Shown in pieces: positions 1-8,323 of a DNA stretch of 64,000 nt (positions within the stretch are counted from its first letter, which is position 1; the number at the start of each line of letters is the position of its first letter). The stretch spans positions 1 through 64,000 of the forward strand of contig JAJECX010000010.1 of assembly GCA_022821805.1 (NCBI GenBank), written 5' to 3'. Origin of the DNA: Anaerolineae bacterium (lineage in GTDB: Bacteria > Chloroflexota > Anaerolineae > Aggregatilineales > Phototrophicaceae). The notes beneath the pieces were generated by a model. That model was not told the origin of the DNA, made no database searches, and worked only from the letters and a program-made list of their open reading frames with translations. Position numbers and translations under genes: made by a program.

Positions 1-70
1 GGTCAGCCAAGGCTGACCCCTACAAGGTTCATTTATGGCGAAAATCGTAGGGGCGACCCTTGGGTCGCCC
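1..70. repeat. Palindromic intergenic repeat with nested hairpins
   Basis: Three inverted repeats are packed here: GGTCAGCC/GGCTGACC at 1-18, CCCCTAC (17-23) with GTAGGGG (47-53), and GGGCGACCC/GGGTCGCCC at 51-70. A related copy of the last palindrome and part of its right flank lies at 40669-40690. It looks like a dispersed REP or MITE-type element; it may extend left of the window. The rest of the first 349 bases holds no gene I can support. Confidence 0.7.
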
Positions 71-149
71 GAAAATTGCCGCGGAATGATCAGATTTTGT
101 AACGAAATCCTGCGAAATGAAAAGGTGTCCGCTCTTCAGCCATGAAGCC

Positions 150-185
150 TCGGGGAGGGGGCTGGGGGGTAAGGTTGAAAAACCT
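150..185. repeat. G-rich dispersed repeat fragment
   Basis: The stretch reads as runs of G around GGGGAGGGGGCTGGGGGG followed by TAAGG and GAAAAACC. It matches the G-rich half of the element at 1311-1385 (runs of G, then GTGAAGG and TAGAAAA). It looks like one arm of a repeat family that recurs at 1435-1475 and in the 63.4-63.6 kb region. Confidence 0.45.
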
Positions 186-349
186 GTCTTGTCCCCCACC
201 GTGAGGCGGGAGGACCGATGTGGCCTAAGGCCCCGGGATGGGCTTGGAAGGCGAAAATTTGAGGTTCATAAGTGTAAGCTACTTGTCCCCGGATGAGTTG
301 CAGGATATTCTCTACGAACACGATTCAAAAGAAATGGAGGGTCGATCAA

Positions 350-1186
350 ATGAACACTGACCTGACCCGGGAGCAGATTGATTTCTATCAGGAGAACGGC
401 TATATCGTCATCGAGGATTTCCTCACGCCGGAAGAGTTGGAGACCTGGCGGCGGGAGATTGCCGACGCTGTGGCGCAGCGCGACGGGCGCATTACCGCCG
501 GCGGCATGCGGTCGTCGGAGCGCATCGTTGACGAAGAAAGCGCCTATTTTGACAAGGTCTTCGTACATCGGCAGAATCTGTGGATTGATCACGCTGGCAT
601 GCGCGAGCTAATGTGGGATCCGCGTCTGGGCAAGATGGTGAGCGAATTGGCCGGTGTCGATGGCATGCGCATCTGGCATGATCAGGCTTTGATCAAGCAG
701 CCCTGGGCCAACCCGACCGGCTGGCATTTGGACAATGCCTCCTGGTCTTACTCATCGCAGGACGCCATCACGATTTGGGTGGCGCTGGACGACGCCACGC
801 GCGATAACGGCTGCCTCTATTTCCTGCCGGGCGCGCACAAGACGGCCACTTTCGAACATGCCGGTATCGGCCCCAATATCAGCGATCTATTTGAACTCTA
901 TCCACAGTGGGCGGAATTGCAGTCGGTAGCGGCGCCGATGAAAGCGGGATCTTGCTCCTTCCACAACGGTTTGATGCCGCATGGCGCCGCGGCCAATATG
1001 ACGCCGGGCACGCGGCGGGCAATGACCTGCGGCTATATGCCCGATGGCTCCACCTTCAATGGCAAGCAGAGTGCCTTGCCGCAGGCCTACTTCGAGTCGC
1101 TGGAGATCGGCGATGTGCTGGACGATGACGCGATTAATCCGCTGATCTGGCATAAAACAAAACCTTATGTCTGCACAAAAGATTGA
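350..1186 (+). CDS. Phytanoyl-CoA dioxygenase (PhyH) family oxygenase
   Basis: A 278-residue Fe(II)/2-oxoglutarate-dependent oxygenase of the PhyH family, cytoplasmic, expected to hydroxylate a small organic substrate. The iron-binding facial triad is visible: WHLD (H126, D128) and a distal H211 in PHGAAAN, followed by R222 for the 2-oxoglutarate carboxylate. The ATG at 350 is chosen because GGAGG lies 10 bases upstream; a TTG further up would add 19 residues without a ribosome site. A truncated paralogue starts 19 bases after the stop, so this gene was once part of a tandem pair. Substrate is unknown; members of this family next to sugar and sulfonate catabolism genes are common in environmental bacteria. 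Family call is firm, reaction is not. Confidence 0.9.
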   Translation: MNTDLTREQIDFYQENGYIVIEDFLTPEELETWRREIADAVAQRDGRITAGGMRSSERIVDEESAYFDKVFVHRQNLWIDHAGMRELMWDPRLGKMVSELAGVDGMRIWHDQALIKQPWANPTGWHLDNASWSYSSQDAITIWVALDDATRDNGCLYFLPGAHKTATFEHAGIGPNISDLFELYPQWAELQSVAAPMKAGSCSFHNGLMPHGAAANMTPGTRRAMTCGYMPDGSTFNGKQSALPQAYFESLEIGDVLDDDAINPLIWHKTKPYVCTKD

Positions 1187-1204
1187 GTCCGAGGGCAAGA
1201 TCAA

Positions 1205-1312
1205 ATGAAAAATGCATTGACGCAAGAACAGTTCGACTTTTATCCAGAGAATGGCTACATCGTCATCGAAGATTTCCTCTCGCCGGACGAGCTGGAAACC
1301 TGGCGACGTTCC
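1205..1312 (+). pseudogene. Truncated second PhyH gene (first ~36 codons only)
   Basis: The sequence opens with ATG and encodes MKNALTQEQFDFY followed by NGYIVIEDFLSPDELETWRR, which is nearly the same as residues 1-34 of the intact PhyH gene just upstream. Even the ribosome-site spacing (GAGGG..ATCAA-ATG) is shared. Homology stops abruptly at CGACG, where a G-rich palindromic repeat begins, and no later part of the gene is found downstream. It is a tandem duplicate cut short by insertion or deletion at the repeat. Confidence 0.85.
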
Positions 1313-1385
1313 CCCTCTCGTAGCGCTATGTCTACGTGGGTCTCTTGTGAGAGAGGGGGTCGGGGGTGAAGGGTAGAAAAGCGAC
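1311..1385. repeat. G-rich palindromic repeat element, copy abutting PhyH fragment
   Basis: CCCCCTCTC at 1311-1319 pairs with GAGAGGGGG around 1350-1358, and the right arm continues into TCGGGGGTGAAGGG. The sequence between the arms can form a long hairpin. The left edge coincides with the break in the truncated PhyH copy. Related sequences occur at 150-185, 1435-1475 and 63.41-63.57 kb. Confidence 0.6.
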
Positions 1386-1433
1386 CGCCTTGCCACACTA
1401 CCGGACAAGCCTCAATAGACGGTGGCAGAAGCC

Positions 1434-1475
1434 CCCCTCCCTTTATGGGAGAGGGGTTTGGCGTGAGGGTTTGGC
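1434..1475. repeat. G-rich palindromic repeat, second adjacent copy
   Basis: CCCCTCCC and GGGAGAGGGG face each other around the loop TTTAT, followed by TTGGCGTGAGGG. This is the same type of element as the one ending near 1385, so two copies flank about 50 bases of unexplained DNA. No gene lies between the PhyH fragment and the binding protein that ends at 1499. Confidence 0.55.
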
Positions 1476-1498
1476 GACCAGCCCAGCAAGCGCTGGTT

Positions 1499-3019
1499 CT
1501 AGTCCTCCTCGATATAGAAGAGATGGATGTAGGCGGTGAACATTCTGGTCACGCCCTTGACGCGGGAATTGAACAGGTCAACGGCGGTGAAGAAGACCGG
1601 GTTCAACCAGCCGCCGCCTTCACTTGCCAGTATCTGAGCCTGCGCGTAGAGTTCCTTCCGCTTGTCAAAGTCAAGCTCAGCGCTCGCGTCCGCCAGCAGT
1701 TGGTCAAATTCCTCGTTGCACCAGCCGGGGTAGTTGTTGGGCGAGTCGCAGCTAAAGAGCTCTTTCAACCCGGGTCCCGCCATGCGCTGGCCCCACCAGG
1801 TCAGATAGAACGGCACTTTCTTCCAATAGTCGGAGTAGTATGTGTCGTTAGGCACCTGGTTGATCTCGACCCGGATGCCAGCCTCGGCCGCCTGTTCCTT
1901 GAAGGCGACAGCCAGCGGTACGTACGAAGGATAGACATCCGCCACAAAGAGCTCGACATCCAAGCCGTCCGGATAGCCCGCTTCAGCCAGCAGTTCCTTG
2001 GCGCGCTCGACATCCCGCGGGCAATCCTGCTCGAGATAGTAGGGGTCGTTTTTCCAAACGGAATTGTCGCAGGCGATGTCGCCTTGTTCGGCATATACCA
2101 CTTCAAGAATTTCCTGGCGATCCATGACCAGTTTGAAAGCCTGGCGCACGCGGATGTCATCAAAGGGCGCCACTGTCGTGTCCATCACCAGGTTTGTCTG
2201 ACCGCCCGAGGCTTGAACAAGGAAGGTGAAATCATCATTGCCCTCAAACAGGGGGAAATTCTCAGGTGCGATCGAGCCGATTCCCACGTAATCGAGCTGG
2301 TCGGTGAGCAGCGCCTGAACAACGCCAGCTGCGTCACCGATGTGGTAGAGTTCGATCCTGGCCAAGCCGGGCGGTCCATCCCAGTAATCGTCGAAAGCCT
2401 CCAGCACCGTTACCCCAACCGGATCCATCGACACTAGGCGGAAGGCGTCAGTGCCGATGCCGCTCTGCGCAATTGTGTCGCCGCTGCCTTCGGGTATCAT
2501 CGCCATACGCCGGTCCGCCAATATGGTGGGGAATTCAACGTTGACCGAATGCAGCGGTATCACGATGGTGTAGTCGTCCGGCGCTGACAGGTTTGCCTCG
2601 TCAATGATCGAGAATTTGTCTCTGACCGGCGAGCCCGTATCCGGGTCCAAGACACGCCGAATGCTGTAAAGCGCGTCGGCCGAAGTGAAATCCGACCCGT
2701 CGTGAAAGGTTACCCCCTGGCGGAGATGTAACGTCCATACCTGGCCCGTGTCGTCCGACTCCCATGACTCGGCCAAATCGGGAACGACATAGGTCGCGCC
2801 CGTATCCAGGCGAGTCAACTGACTGTAGACATACTGCATGGTGAGTCCTTCAGAATTCGGCCCATGCGGATCAATGTCATTGGCGGCCGTAGCGCCGGCC
2901 TTCGAATGCCGCAATACGCCCCGTGTGTCCTGCGCCCCGACGGCTGACGTCAGCGCCATCAACAGCGCTACTATAAGTATCACTCCAATTATGGAGCGAA
3001 TCCTGGATTGTGCGTACAT
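1499..3019 (-). CDS. ABC transporter substrate-binding protein, family 5 (peptide/nickel type)
   Basis: A 506-residue extracytoplasmic binding protein of the DppA/OppA type (SBP_bac_5). The ATG at 3019 follows a GAGG site and gives a clear signal peptide: MYAQSRIRSIIG, a hydrophobic core, then SAVGAQD. Typical family blocks follow, such as LAESWESDDTGQVWTLHLRQ near residue 85 and RVRQAFKLVMDRQEIL in the middle. Length is normal for the family. No DppB, C, D or F gene is adjacent, so it must work with a transporter encoded elsewhere. Its promoter contains a long poly-C tract in the spacer, which may switch expression on and off. Ligand cannot be told; peptides, opines and oligosaccharides are all known for the family. 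Confidence 0.9.
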   Translation of the reverse strand: MYAQSRIRSIIGVILIVALLMALTSAVGAQDTRGVLRHSKAGATAANDIDPHGPNSEGLTMQYVYSQLTRLDTGATYVVPDLAESWESDDTGQVWTLHLRQGVTFHDGSDFTSADALYSIRRVLDPDTGSPVRDKFSIIDEANLSAPDDYTIVIPLHSVNVEFPTILADRRMAMIPEGSGDTIAQSGIGTDAFRLVSMDPVGVTVLEAFDDYWDGPPGLARIELYHIGDAAGVVQALLTDQLDYVGIGSIAPENFPLFEGNDDFTFLVQASGGQTNLVMDTTVAPFDDIRVRQAFKLVMDRQEILEVVYAEQGDIACDNSVWKNDPYYLEQDCPRDVERAKELLAEAGYPDGLDVELFVADVYPSYVPLAVAFKEQAAEAGIRVEINQVPNDTYYSDYWKKVPFYLTWWGQRMAGPGLKELFSCDSPNNYPGWCNEEFDQLLADASAELDFDKRKELYAQAQILASEGGGWLNPVFFTAVDLFNSRVKGVTRMFTAYIHLFYIEED

Positions 3020-3068
3020 GAGTCTTTTTCCTCTCAATATTGTTTTTTGGAAATATCTTCCGAGTGTG

Positions 3069-3101
3069 ATTGTATCGCGCGGGGGGGGGGGGGGATTGCA
3101 A
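3069..3101 (-). promoter_or_regulatory. Candidate phase-variable promoter with C14 spacer tract
   Basis: On the minus strand a -35 box TTGCAA (3096-3101) and a -10 box TACAAT (3069-3074) are separated by 21 bases, of which 14 are an uninterrupted C run (G at 3081-3094 on plus). Ten C residues would give the ideal 17-base spacer. Slippage in the run would change spacing and so promoter strength. The start codon is 50 bases downstream. Whether the tract length varies in cells is untested. Confidence 0.5.
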
Positions 3102-3149
3102 AACACGCTGTAGAAACGGTAGTGTATCCATTTCGTTTGAAACTGAAAA

Positions 3150-3185
3150 AACTTTACCACCGAGTACACCGAGAAAAAACGAGGG
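3150..3185. repeat. Degenerate intergenic ACC-GAG repeat
   Basis: The tract ACCACCGAGTACACCGAG followed by AAAAAACGAGG resembles the degenerate CACAGAG/GACACAAAG tract between the divergent genes at 51.56-51.62 kb. Such short purine-rich tracts are scattered between genes in many environmental bacteria. Function unknown; the similarity between the two copies is modest. Confidence 0.3.
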
Positions 3186-3215
3186 TGCCGAGAATCGTAT
3201 TGAAAATGTGCCTAA

Positions 3216-3394
3216 TTCTTTGTATCTACACGCCTTGCCGTCAGCGTTGTACAAGGATCGCAAGAATACGGTCAATCTCCCTTCAACGAGTTGATGGCGG
3301 CCGCCAGTATCGCTGTGCTGCCACTGATCCTGGTCTTTGTCGTGGCCAACGGTATTTCGTCAGTGAGATCGCCAGCTCCGGGATTAAGGGGTAG
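3216..3394 (+). pseudogene. Decayed C-terminal end of a MalG-type sugar ABC permease
   Basis: Reading from 3216, after a stop, the frame gives TRLAVSVVQGSQEYGQ then FNELMAAASIAVLPLILVF, the characteristic last periplasmic loop and final membrane helix of MalG-type permeases. After the codons for VVAN a one-base shift is needed to continue into YFVSEIASSGIKG and TAG at 3394, the classical C-terminal signature of the family. The first 200 or so residues are gone. It lies on the plus strand between two minus-strand genes, so it is a relic of an older sugar operon. The 146 bases that follow it hold nothing recognisable. Confidence 0.8.
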
Positions 3395-3540
3395 ATCAAA
3401 GTCGAATCCCTATTTTCGCCAAAGCAGGCAAACCGCGCTGAAGCAATTGCCTCGCCAAACTGCCTATACATGGCGAAGAGCGGATCCGGATTCAGGTATG
3501 TTGACTTGCAGCATGCGAGACAATTCAGGGAATTCGACGC

Positions 3541-4788
3541 TTATTGCTTTGCAACCCGCAAAGTTTCGGACTGCAGCATCAAGTTCAGCAGCGTGTCGGC
3601 GGCGGCCTCGGCGAAGCGCCGGTCATTGATATTGAATGCCAGCTCAATTACGGGGATGTCTTGTCTGAGACCGCTCTTGATGGCGTCGAAGCAAGCGGCG
3701 TCCGCAGCGGGATCCCAGAAAGCGCCACCTTCGCTATCCAGCATGGAAACGCCCTTGAGGGGGAGGATAATGGCGACGGGCGCAGTCGCTGCATCGGCGG
3801 CGGCGGCGATCATTTCACCGATCCGTCGATTCTCTTCGATGTTTGTGCGCAAGAGCGTCGCGGTCGGCGCCCATTGATATAAATTGCGTTCGCGATACTT
3901 TTCAGGGACCGATTCGAGCGCCCCGAAGTTGGCCATGTCGACGCAGCCGGGTAAGATCACTGCTGGAATGCCAGCGCGCGACGCCGCCAGGCAGCGTTCC
4001 GGTCCAGCGCTGGCGCCGCCCCCGCAGACCTCATCCGCCAATTCAGTTGTCGTTATATCGAGACAGCCAGCGATATAACCTTCGCTGATCAGGCTCTCCA
4101 TGGTCTGGCCGCCGATACCGGTCGCATGGAAGACCAAGACTTCGAAACCTCGTTTTTCGATCAGACTCCGCGCATGGTCGACGCAGGGCGTAGTATTGCC
4201 GAACATCGAGGCGGCAATCAGCGGTCTCTCAGCGGTGATTGGCGGCGCGTTTCCGCGGACCATGCCGGTGATCGCCGCCGCTGCGTTGGCGTAAACTTTG
4301 CCGCTGATGCGGTTGACGCCGGCCACGTCAACGATCGAAGGCATCATAACGATGTCCGCCGGTCCTACAAAAGCGCGCACATCGCCGCTAGCGAGGGTTG
4401 AGAGCATCAGCTTGGGCACACCCAGTGGCAGCGCGCGCATACCGGCGGTGGCGACAGTCGTGCCACCGCTGCCGCCCATGCCCAGGATGCCATCAAGCTC
4501 GCCCTCGTCGTACAGCCGCCGCGCTATGACAGCCAGCCCTCGGCCCATCACAGTCAGCGCTTCATTCCGATTCCCGCCCCGCCGCAGAGACTCGAGATCG
4601 CTTCCGGCCGCGCTGGCGACTGCTTCGCGGCTGACATCAGGCGCGAAGCCAGGCTCGCCGAGAACGCCAACATCAATCACCAGCGTGCGGACTCCTTGCT
4701 CTTCGATCAGCGCCCTCACCCAGGCGAACTCGGCCGCTTTTGTATCGAGCGTGCCAGCAAGGACGACCGCAAGCGTCGCCTCAGTCAC
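3541..4788 (-). CDS. UPF0261 / Tm-1-like ATP-binding domain protein
   Basis: A 415-residue protein of the UPF0261 family, related to the ATP-binding N-terminal region of tomato Tm-1. The N-terminus VVLAGTLDTKAAEF and the following VIDVGVLGEPGF are family hallmarks, and a glycine-rich GMGGSGGTTVAT segment sits near residue 105. GTG at 4788 is the start; it lies 3 bases after the stop of the PEP-hydrolase-type gene, so the two are translated together. The same two families are found side by side or fused in many bacteria and fungi, which suggests that they act as one unit. The reaction is not known. It is the last gene of the operon that starts at 13299. Confidence 0.88.
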   Translation of the reverse strand: MTEATLAVVLAGTLDTKAAEFAWVRALIEEQGVRTLVIDVGVLGEPGFAPDVSREAVASAAGSDLESLRRGGNRNEALTVMGRGLAVIARRLYDEGELDGILGMGGSGGTTVATAGMRALPLGVPKLMLSTLASGDVRAFVGPADIVMMPSIVDVAGVNRISGKVYANAAAAITGMVRGNAPPITAERPLIAASMFGNTTPCVDHARSLIEKRGFEVLVFHATGIGGQTMESLISEGYIAGCLDITTTELADEVCGGGASAGPERCLAASRAGIPAVILPGCVDMANFGALESVPEKYRERNLYQWAPTATLLRTNIEENRRIGEMIAAAADAATAPVAIILPLKGVSMLDSEGGAFWDPAADAACFDAIKSGLRQDIPVIELAFNINDRRFAEAAADTLLNLMLQSETLRVAKQ

Positions 4789-4791
4789 GAT

Positions 4792-5637
4792 TTAGCGCTT
4801 CCTTATTTTGTGATTCTTGAAAGTCTTGACTGCGCTCATCACCGCCTTTTCAATCGGGATGCGCTCAATGCTGGAAGCGCCGACGAAACCCTGCGCGTCC
4901 GTACGCTCATACAGCGCACGCGTATCCTCCGGCTCGGCGAAAGGTCCGCCATGAGCCAGGCAGATCACATCAGGGTCAACATTCCAGGCGCCTACCATAA
5001 TGCGCTGCGTGTTTTCCAGCGCCTCTTCCATGGGGTCGGCCGGGAAGCCGATCAATCCACCAGCGGTGCCGCCGACATGGGCGCAGACGACATCGACGCC
5101 GGCCTCAGCCATGCGCCCAGCTTGCTCGGCATTGAATACATAACACATTGTGAAAATGTCGCGGGCGCGCAATTGACGGATCAACTCAACTTCGCGGGCG
5201 AAGCCCCAAGGCTGTTTCAGGCTGCTGGCGATATTCTCGTACTCGCGAAGGAAAAAATCGGAAACATGCTCATGATTTCCCACGGTGGGAAAGTTGATAA
5301 AACCGTCGAATCCCTGGTCGACGAAGCGGTCAATCACGATTCCGAGATCGTATGTGGTCTGGTCGTTGGCTTCAATGCCAGCGATGATGGGCGTGTCGTT
5401 GACGACATTGCTGATTTCGTCATACATATCAAGCGTTCGCGGGTTGGAGTGACCGATCACCTCGGTCCGCAGCCCCATAATGCGCGATCGGCCGGTGCTG
5501 TAACAGACGATCAAGTCCGCCCCACCCAGCTCAGCGCACTTCGCCACGATTCCGGCGCTGCAGCCGGCGCCAATAATGACGTCGCCATTTGCCAGCGTGC
5601 CTCTAAGTCTGCTCAGGATCTCTGCTCGATTCAACAT
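4792..5637 (-). CDS. Phosphoenolpyruvate hydrolase-like TIM-barrel protein
   Basis: A 281-residue cytoplasmic protein of the PEP_hydrolase (PF09370-like) TIM-barrel family. Family features seen are the N-terminal VIIGAGCSAGIVAKCAE, LIVCYSTGRSRIMG, TPIIAGIEAND near residue 100, GFINFPTVGNH, and DVVCAHVGGTAGGLIG in the C-terminal half. It starts at ATG 5637, 3 bases after the dipeptidase stop, and is followed 3 bases later by the UPF0261 gene. Annotation as PEP hydrolase rests on old family naming; the true substrate is probably an enol or keto acid, which is inference. Tight coupling with UPF0261 is the best functional clue. Confidence 0.85.
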   Translation of the reverse strand: MLNRAEILSRLRGTLANGDVIIGAGCSAGIVAKCAELGGADLIVCYSTGRSRIMGLRTEVIGHSNPRTLDMYDEISNVVNDTPIIAGIEANDQTTYDLGIVIDRFVDQGFDGFINFPTVGNHEHVSDFFLREYENIASSLKQPWGFAREVELIRQLRARDIFTMCYVFNAEQAGRMAEAGVDVVCAHVGGTAGGLIGFPADPMEEALENTQRIMVGAWNVDPDVICLAHGGPFAEPEDTRALYERTDAQGFVGASSIERIPIEKAVMSAVKTFKNHKIRKR

Positions 5638-5640
5638 GAC

Positions 5641-6642
5641 CTAAGTCCAAATCTGCGAATAAACGCGCATGAAATTACCGCCCAGAACCTTTTTCGTTTC
5701 TTGTTCATTATAGCCTCGCTCCAGGAGGGATTTGGTCAAATTGGGAAAACAGCGCGGGTCGTCCAAGCCGCTCGGATAATAGTAGGGCGGCGGCGGATAA
5801 TCTTTTGGATCCCATTGCCCGGTCTTCACGAAGTAGTCATAATGCGCCTTTGACGCCTCCTGCATGGAATCGCCGATGTATTCGAAGTCGATGCCGATGC
5901 CCACGTGTTCGACGCCGACGAGATCGGCGATGTAGTCGACATGTTTGAGCAAGTCATCAAGTGTGGGGCGCCTCTTCTTCGCCACGAAGGGCGGGAAGCC
6001 GTTGATGCCGATGACGCCGCCCGTTTCGGCGACGCGTTCGATCTGCTCATCGGTCAAGTTGCGCGGACTGTCGCAGACGCCCTTGGCCAGATTGTGGCTG
6101 AAGACAACCGGCTGCTCGGAGACATCCATTGCGTCCAGGGTGGTCTGGATGCCGGTGTGGCTGCAGTCGACCGCGATGCCGGCGCGATTCATCGCCTTGA
6201 TCAAGCGCCGGCCAAAGGCGCTTAAACCGGCGTCATTCGGCTCGAGACAGCCATCGCCGACGAAGTTCCTCACGTTGTAGGTCAATTGAATGACGCGTAC
6301 GCCCAGCGCGTGATAGACGTCCACCAGCTCAATGCTCTGCTCGAGCGGCAGCGAGTTCTGAAAGTGGAAGAGTATTCCCAACTTGTTGTCGGCCTTCGCC
6401 TGATGGAAGCCTTCGACATCGGTGACGCGCATGAGTTCATGGCTGCGCTCGCGGATGATATTCAGCCAGTCGGCGATCCGCAAGATCGCTTCGCCACAGT
6501 TGTGGTTGGCCGCCAGCGATGGCGCAACGACGGTAACGCCGCCTTCAACATAATACGAGGTGTGCGCCGGCGAGTGCGTCAGCAGCGGGCAGGCGCCATC
6601 AAAGATGATCGCTTCTTCATGCGCGCGCTTGTAGTCGACCAC
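5641..6642 (-). CDS. Membrane dipeptidase-like (peptidase M19) protein with altered metal site
   Basis: A 333-residue TIM-barrel protein of the renal dipeptidase family. The conserved later blocks are clear: GLSAFGRRLIKAMNRAGI, VDCSHTG, VVFSHNLAKGVCDSPRNLTD, GGVIGINGF and HVGIGIDFEY. The first metal motif, normally DGHxD, reads DGACPL (residues 15-20), and the glutamate segment reads FHFQNS, a pattern I associate with a separate M19-like clade. The GTG at 6642 is preferred because GAGGAG lies 9 bases upstream; the frame is open further up only inside the glycosidase gene. Two of the histidine sites remain, so metal binding may be partial. It could hydrolyse an amide or ester other than a dipeptide. 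Confidence 0.82.
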   Translation of the reverse strand: MVDYKRAHEEAIIFDGACPLLTHSPAHTSYYVEGGVTVVAPSLAANHNCGEAILRIADWLNIIRERSHELMRVTDVEGFHQAKADNKLGILFHFQNSLPLEQSIELVDVYHALGVRVIQLTYNVRNFVGDGCLEPNDAGLSAFGRRLIKAMNRAGIAVDCSHTGIQTTLDAMDVSEQPVVFSHNLAKGVCDSPRNLTDEQIERVAETGGVIGINGFPPFVAKKRRPTLDDLLKHVDYIADLVGVEHVGIGIDFEYIGDSMQEASKAHYDYFVKTGQWDPKDYPPPPYYYPSGLDDPRCFPNLTKSLLERGYNEQETKKVLGGNFMRVYSQIWT

Positions 6643-6668
6643 GGTTATGCGCTCCTCATCGTCCGCCG

Positions 6669-8306
6669 TCAGTCGTTTCCATACAGTGGCTGAAAACGCG
6701 CTGGCGGGTTGATGCCGACAACGGTATCGTTGTGCCAGTCGATTTCGCAGCGCTCGCCGCCCACCACCTCGGCGACGGTCTCGCGGCGGCTTGGCAGCCA
6801 AACCTTCACGACCGTATCCGGCGCCAGCGGGGACAGCCTAAGGTAGCCGTCCGATATCAGGTCCTCTGCTGATGCCTTTGGCATTTCGCTAATCTGAAGG
6901 GTGACCCCGGCGGGTTGCGCCCAAGACGGGATGCGCAACTGCACAGACGCCGCTTGGCGGAGGCGCAACGCGATCGGTTCGGGACCCGGCGGCGGGCAGG
7001 TCAAAGAATAGGCACTGTCCTCTTTAGAAAATAGCAGATCAAAGCGGACCGTCTTATCATCCACGCTGGCTATCGCCTCCCAGGACTCGCAGATGGATTG
7101 CAGCGCGCCGCCCACAAGGTCGGCATTGACCTGGTAGGCTTCATCCGGATACGAGATGAGGCTCTTGGTCCCCCCGAAGCAAAAGCCGCCGCGCGCTCGC
7201 CGCGCCACGTCTCCGTAGCGCGCCTCATCATCATCCTCGTGCCCACTGGCTTCCTGCACCCACGATGTGTCCACAACTTGCGATGCCAATAAGTGATTAC
7301 GCAGCATGCGGTCGGCATCTTCGTAATAGTCCGGGTAGCCAGCCTTTGCCAGCAGCAGCGCCGCTTCAATGAGATCGCCCGTATTATTGGCTTCGCCGCG
7401 GTTGATGTCGAAGCCAGCGTATCCGGCTGCCTGCAGCGGTTCCGCAAGCCAGGGCGCCCAGCGAAACTCTTTCACCCAGCCGTAACTGCTGCGGAAGGGG
7501 CGCATGCCAACATCATAAGCGCGGCGCGCGCCTTCTATAATCGTTGCATCTTCAGCCAGGATGCCATATTCGATCAGACCGGTGATCGTACCGGTGATGG
7601 AATGCATGTGCGTGCCGGCGGCATCAGCGATCGACCCGTCAGCCTTGAAAGCCATGTCGAGATTGTCCACGGCGAACCGGCGCGCCAGCTCCAGCGCTAT
7701 CTCATCGGCCGATTGACGATAGTACTGAACCAGCGGCCGAATGAGCCGGCCAGTGCTTGCTGGCGGCGGCGCCAAAATTCCGCTAAACGCAGTCGTCCAG
7801 CCGTCGGGACCGAGACTCTCGCCGGGAAAGCGCGCGCCAGCTCCAATCACCTTGAAAATGGAACGGCAAAAGCGGCGCAGCGCCCGCTCCGCCCGCGCAT
7901 CGTTACGCCAATTCCAGAGCGCTAGCAATCCCAAGACGACTTCGCGACAGTTGTGCATCGCGGCGACATCCGGCTGCCAGGCCGCGGGAGTATTCCAAGG
8001 CAAGCCGGATGGATGGCGCTCGAGGCTGTCGTAGAGCTGTTCGGCAAGCGCGTCATAGATTTCGGCTTGGTCAGGCAATTCAATGATCCGCGAACAGCGA
8101 CCGAGCGCATCCAGAAATCGACCGACAACATGGGGCGAGTCGAAGGGACCGTGCCGCATGCCTGTGGGCTGTTGGATCAATTCGTAGTGAAAGAATGGCA
8201 GGTAGTTCTGGCGCTCATCCAGGTTGTTGATAATGAATTCAACACCCAAGGCGAGATGGCGCTTCAGATCAATTTCGATGCTTCGGTCATACACGGCGTT
8301 TTGCAA
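6669..8306 (-). CDS. Six-hairpin glycosidase-like protein (GH127-like)
   Basis: A 545-residue protein predicted to be an alpha/alpha six-hairpin barrel followed by a beta domain. The C-terminal block SVQLRIPSWAQPAGVTLQI, then GYLRLSPLAPDTVVKVWLPS, strongly resembles the beta domain of GH127 beta-L-arabinofuranosidases. The middle holds NRGEANNTGDLIEAALLLA and GGFCFGGTKSL. No signal peptide is present, so it should act on imported sugars. The frame begins with TTG at 8306 with GGGA just before it; GTG at 8294 is an alternative. Position between ThuA and M19 genes inside a sugar-uptake operon supports a role in breaking down the imported glycoside. Exact family and substrate are open. Confidence 0.72.
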   Translation of the reverse strand: MQNAVYDRSIEIDLKRHLALGVEFIINNLDERQNYLPFFHYELIQQPTGMRHGPFDSPHVVGRFLDALGRCSRIIELPDQAEIYDALAEQLYDSLERHPSGLPWNTPAAWQPDVAAMHNCREVVLGLLALWNWRNDARAERALRRFCRSIFKVIGAGARFPGESLGPDGWTTAFSGILAPPPASTGRLIRPLVQYYRQSADEIALELARRFAVDNLDMAFKADGSIADAAGTHMHSITGTITGLIEYGILAEDATIIEGARRAYDVGMRPFRSSYGWVKEFRWAPWLAEPLQAAGYAGFDINRGEANNTGDLIEAALLLAKAGYPDYYEDADRMLRNHLLASQVVDTSWVQEASGHEDDDEARYGDVARRARGGFCFGGTKSLISYPDEAYQVNADLVGGALQSICESWEAIASVDDKTVRFDLLFSKEDSAYSLTCPPPGPEPIALRLRQAASVQLRIPSWAQPAGVTLQISEMPKASAEDLISDGYLRLSPLAPDTVVKVWLPSRRETVAEVVGGERCEIDWHNDTVVGINPPARFQPLYGND

Positions 8307-8323
8307 TTCCCTATTGCTGAATT

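Noticed and set aside
1445..2437. A 330-codon open frame on plus, opposite the family-5 binding protein.
   Set aside because: It mirrors a well-supported minus-strand gene with a signal peptide and family motifs; the plus product has no recognisable motif.
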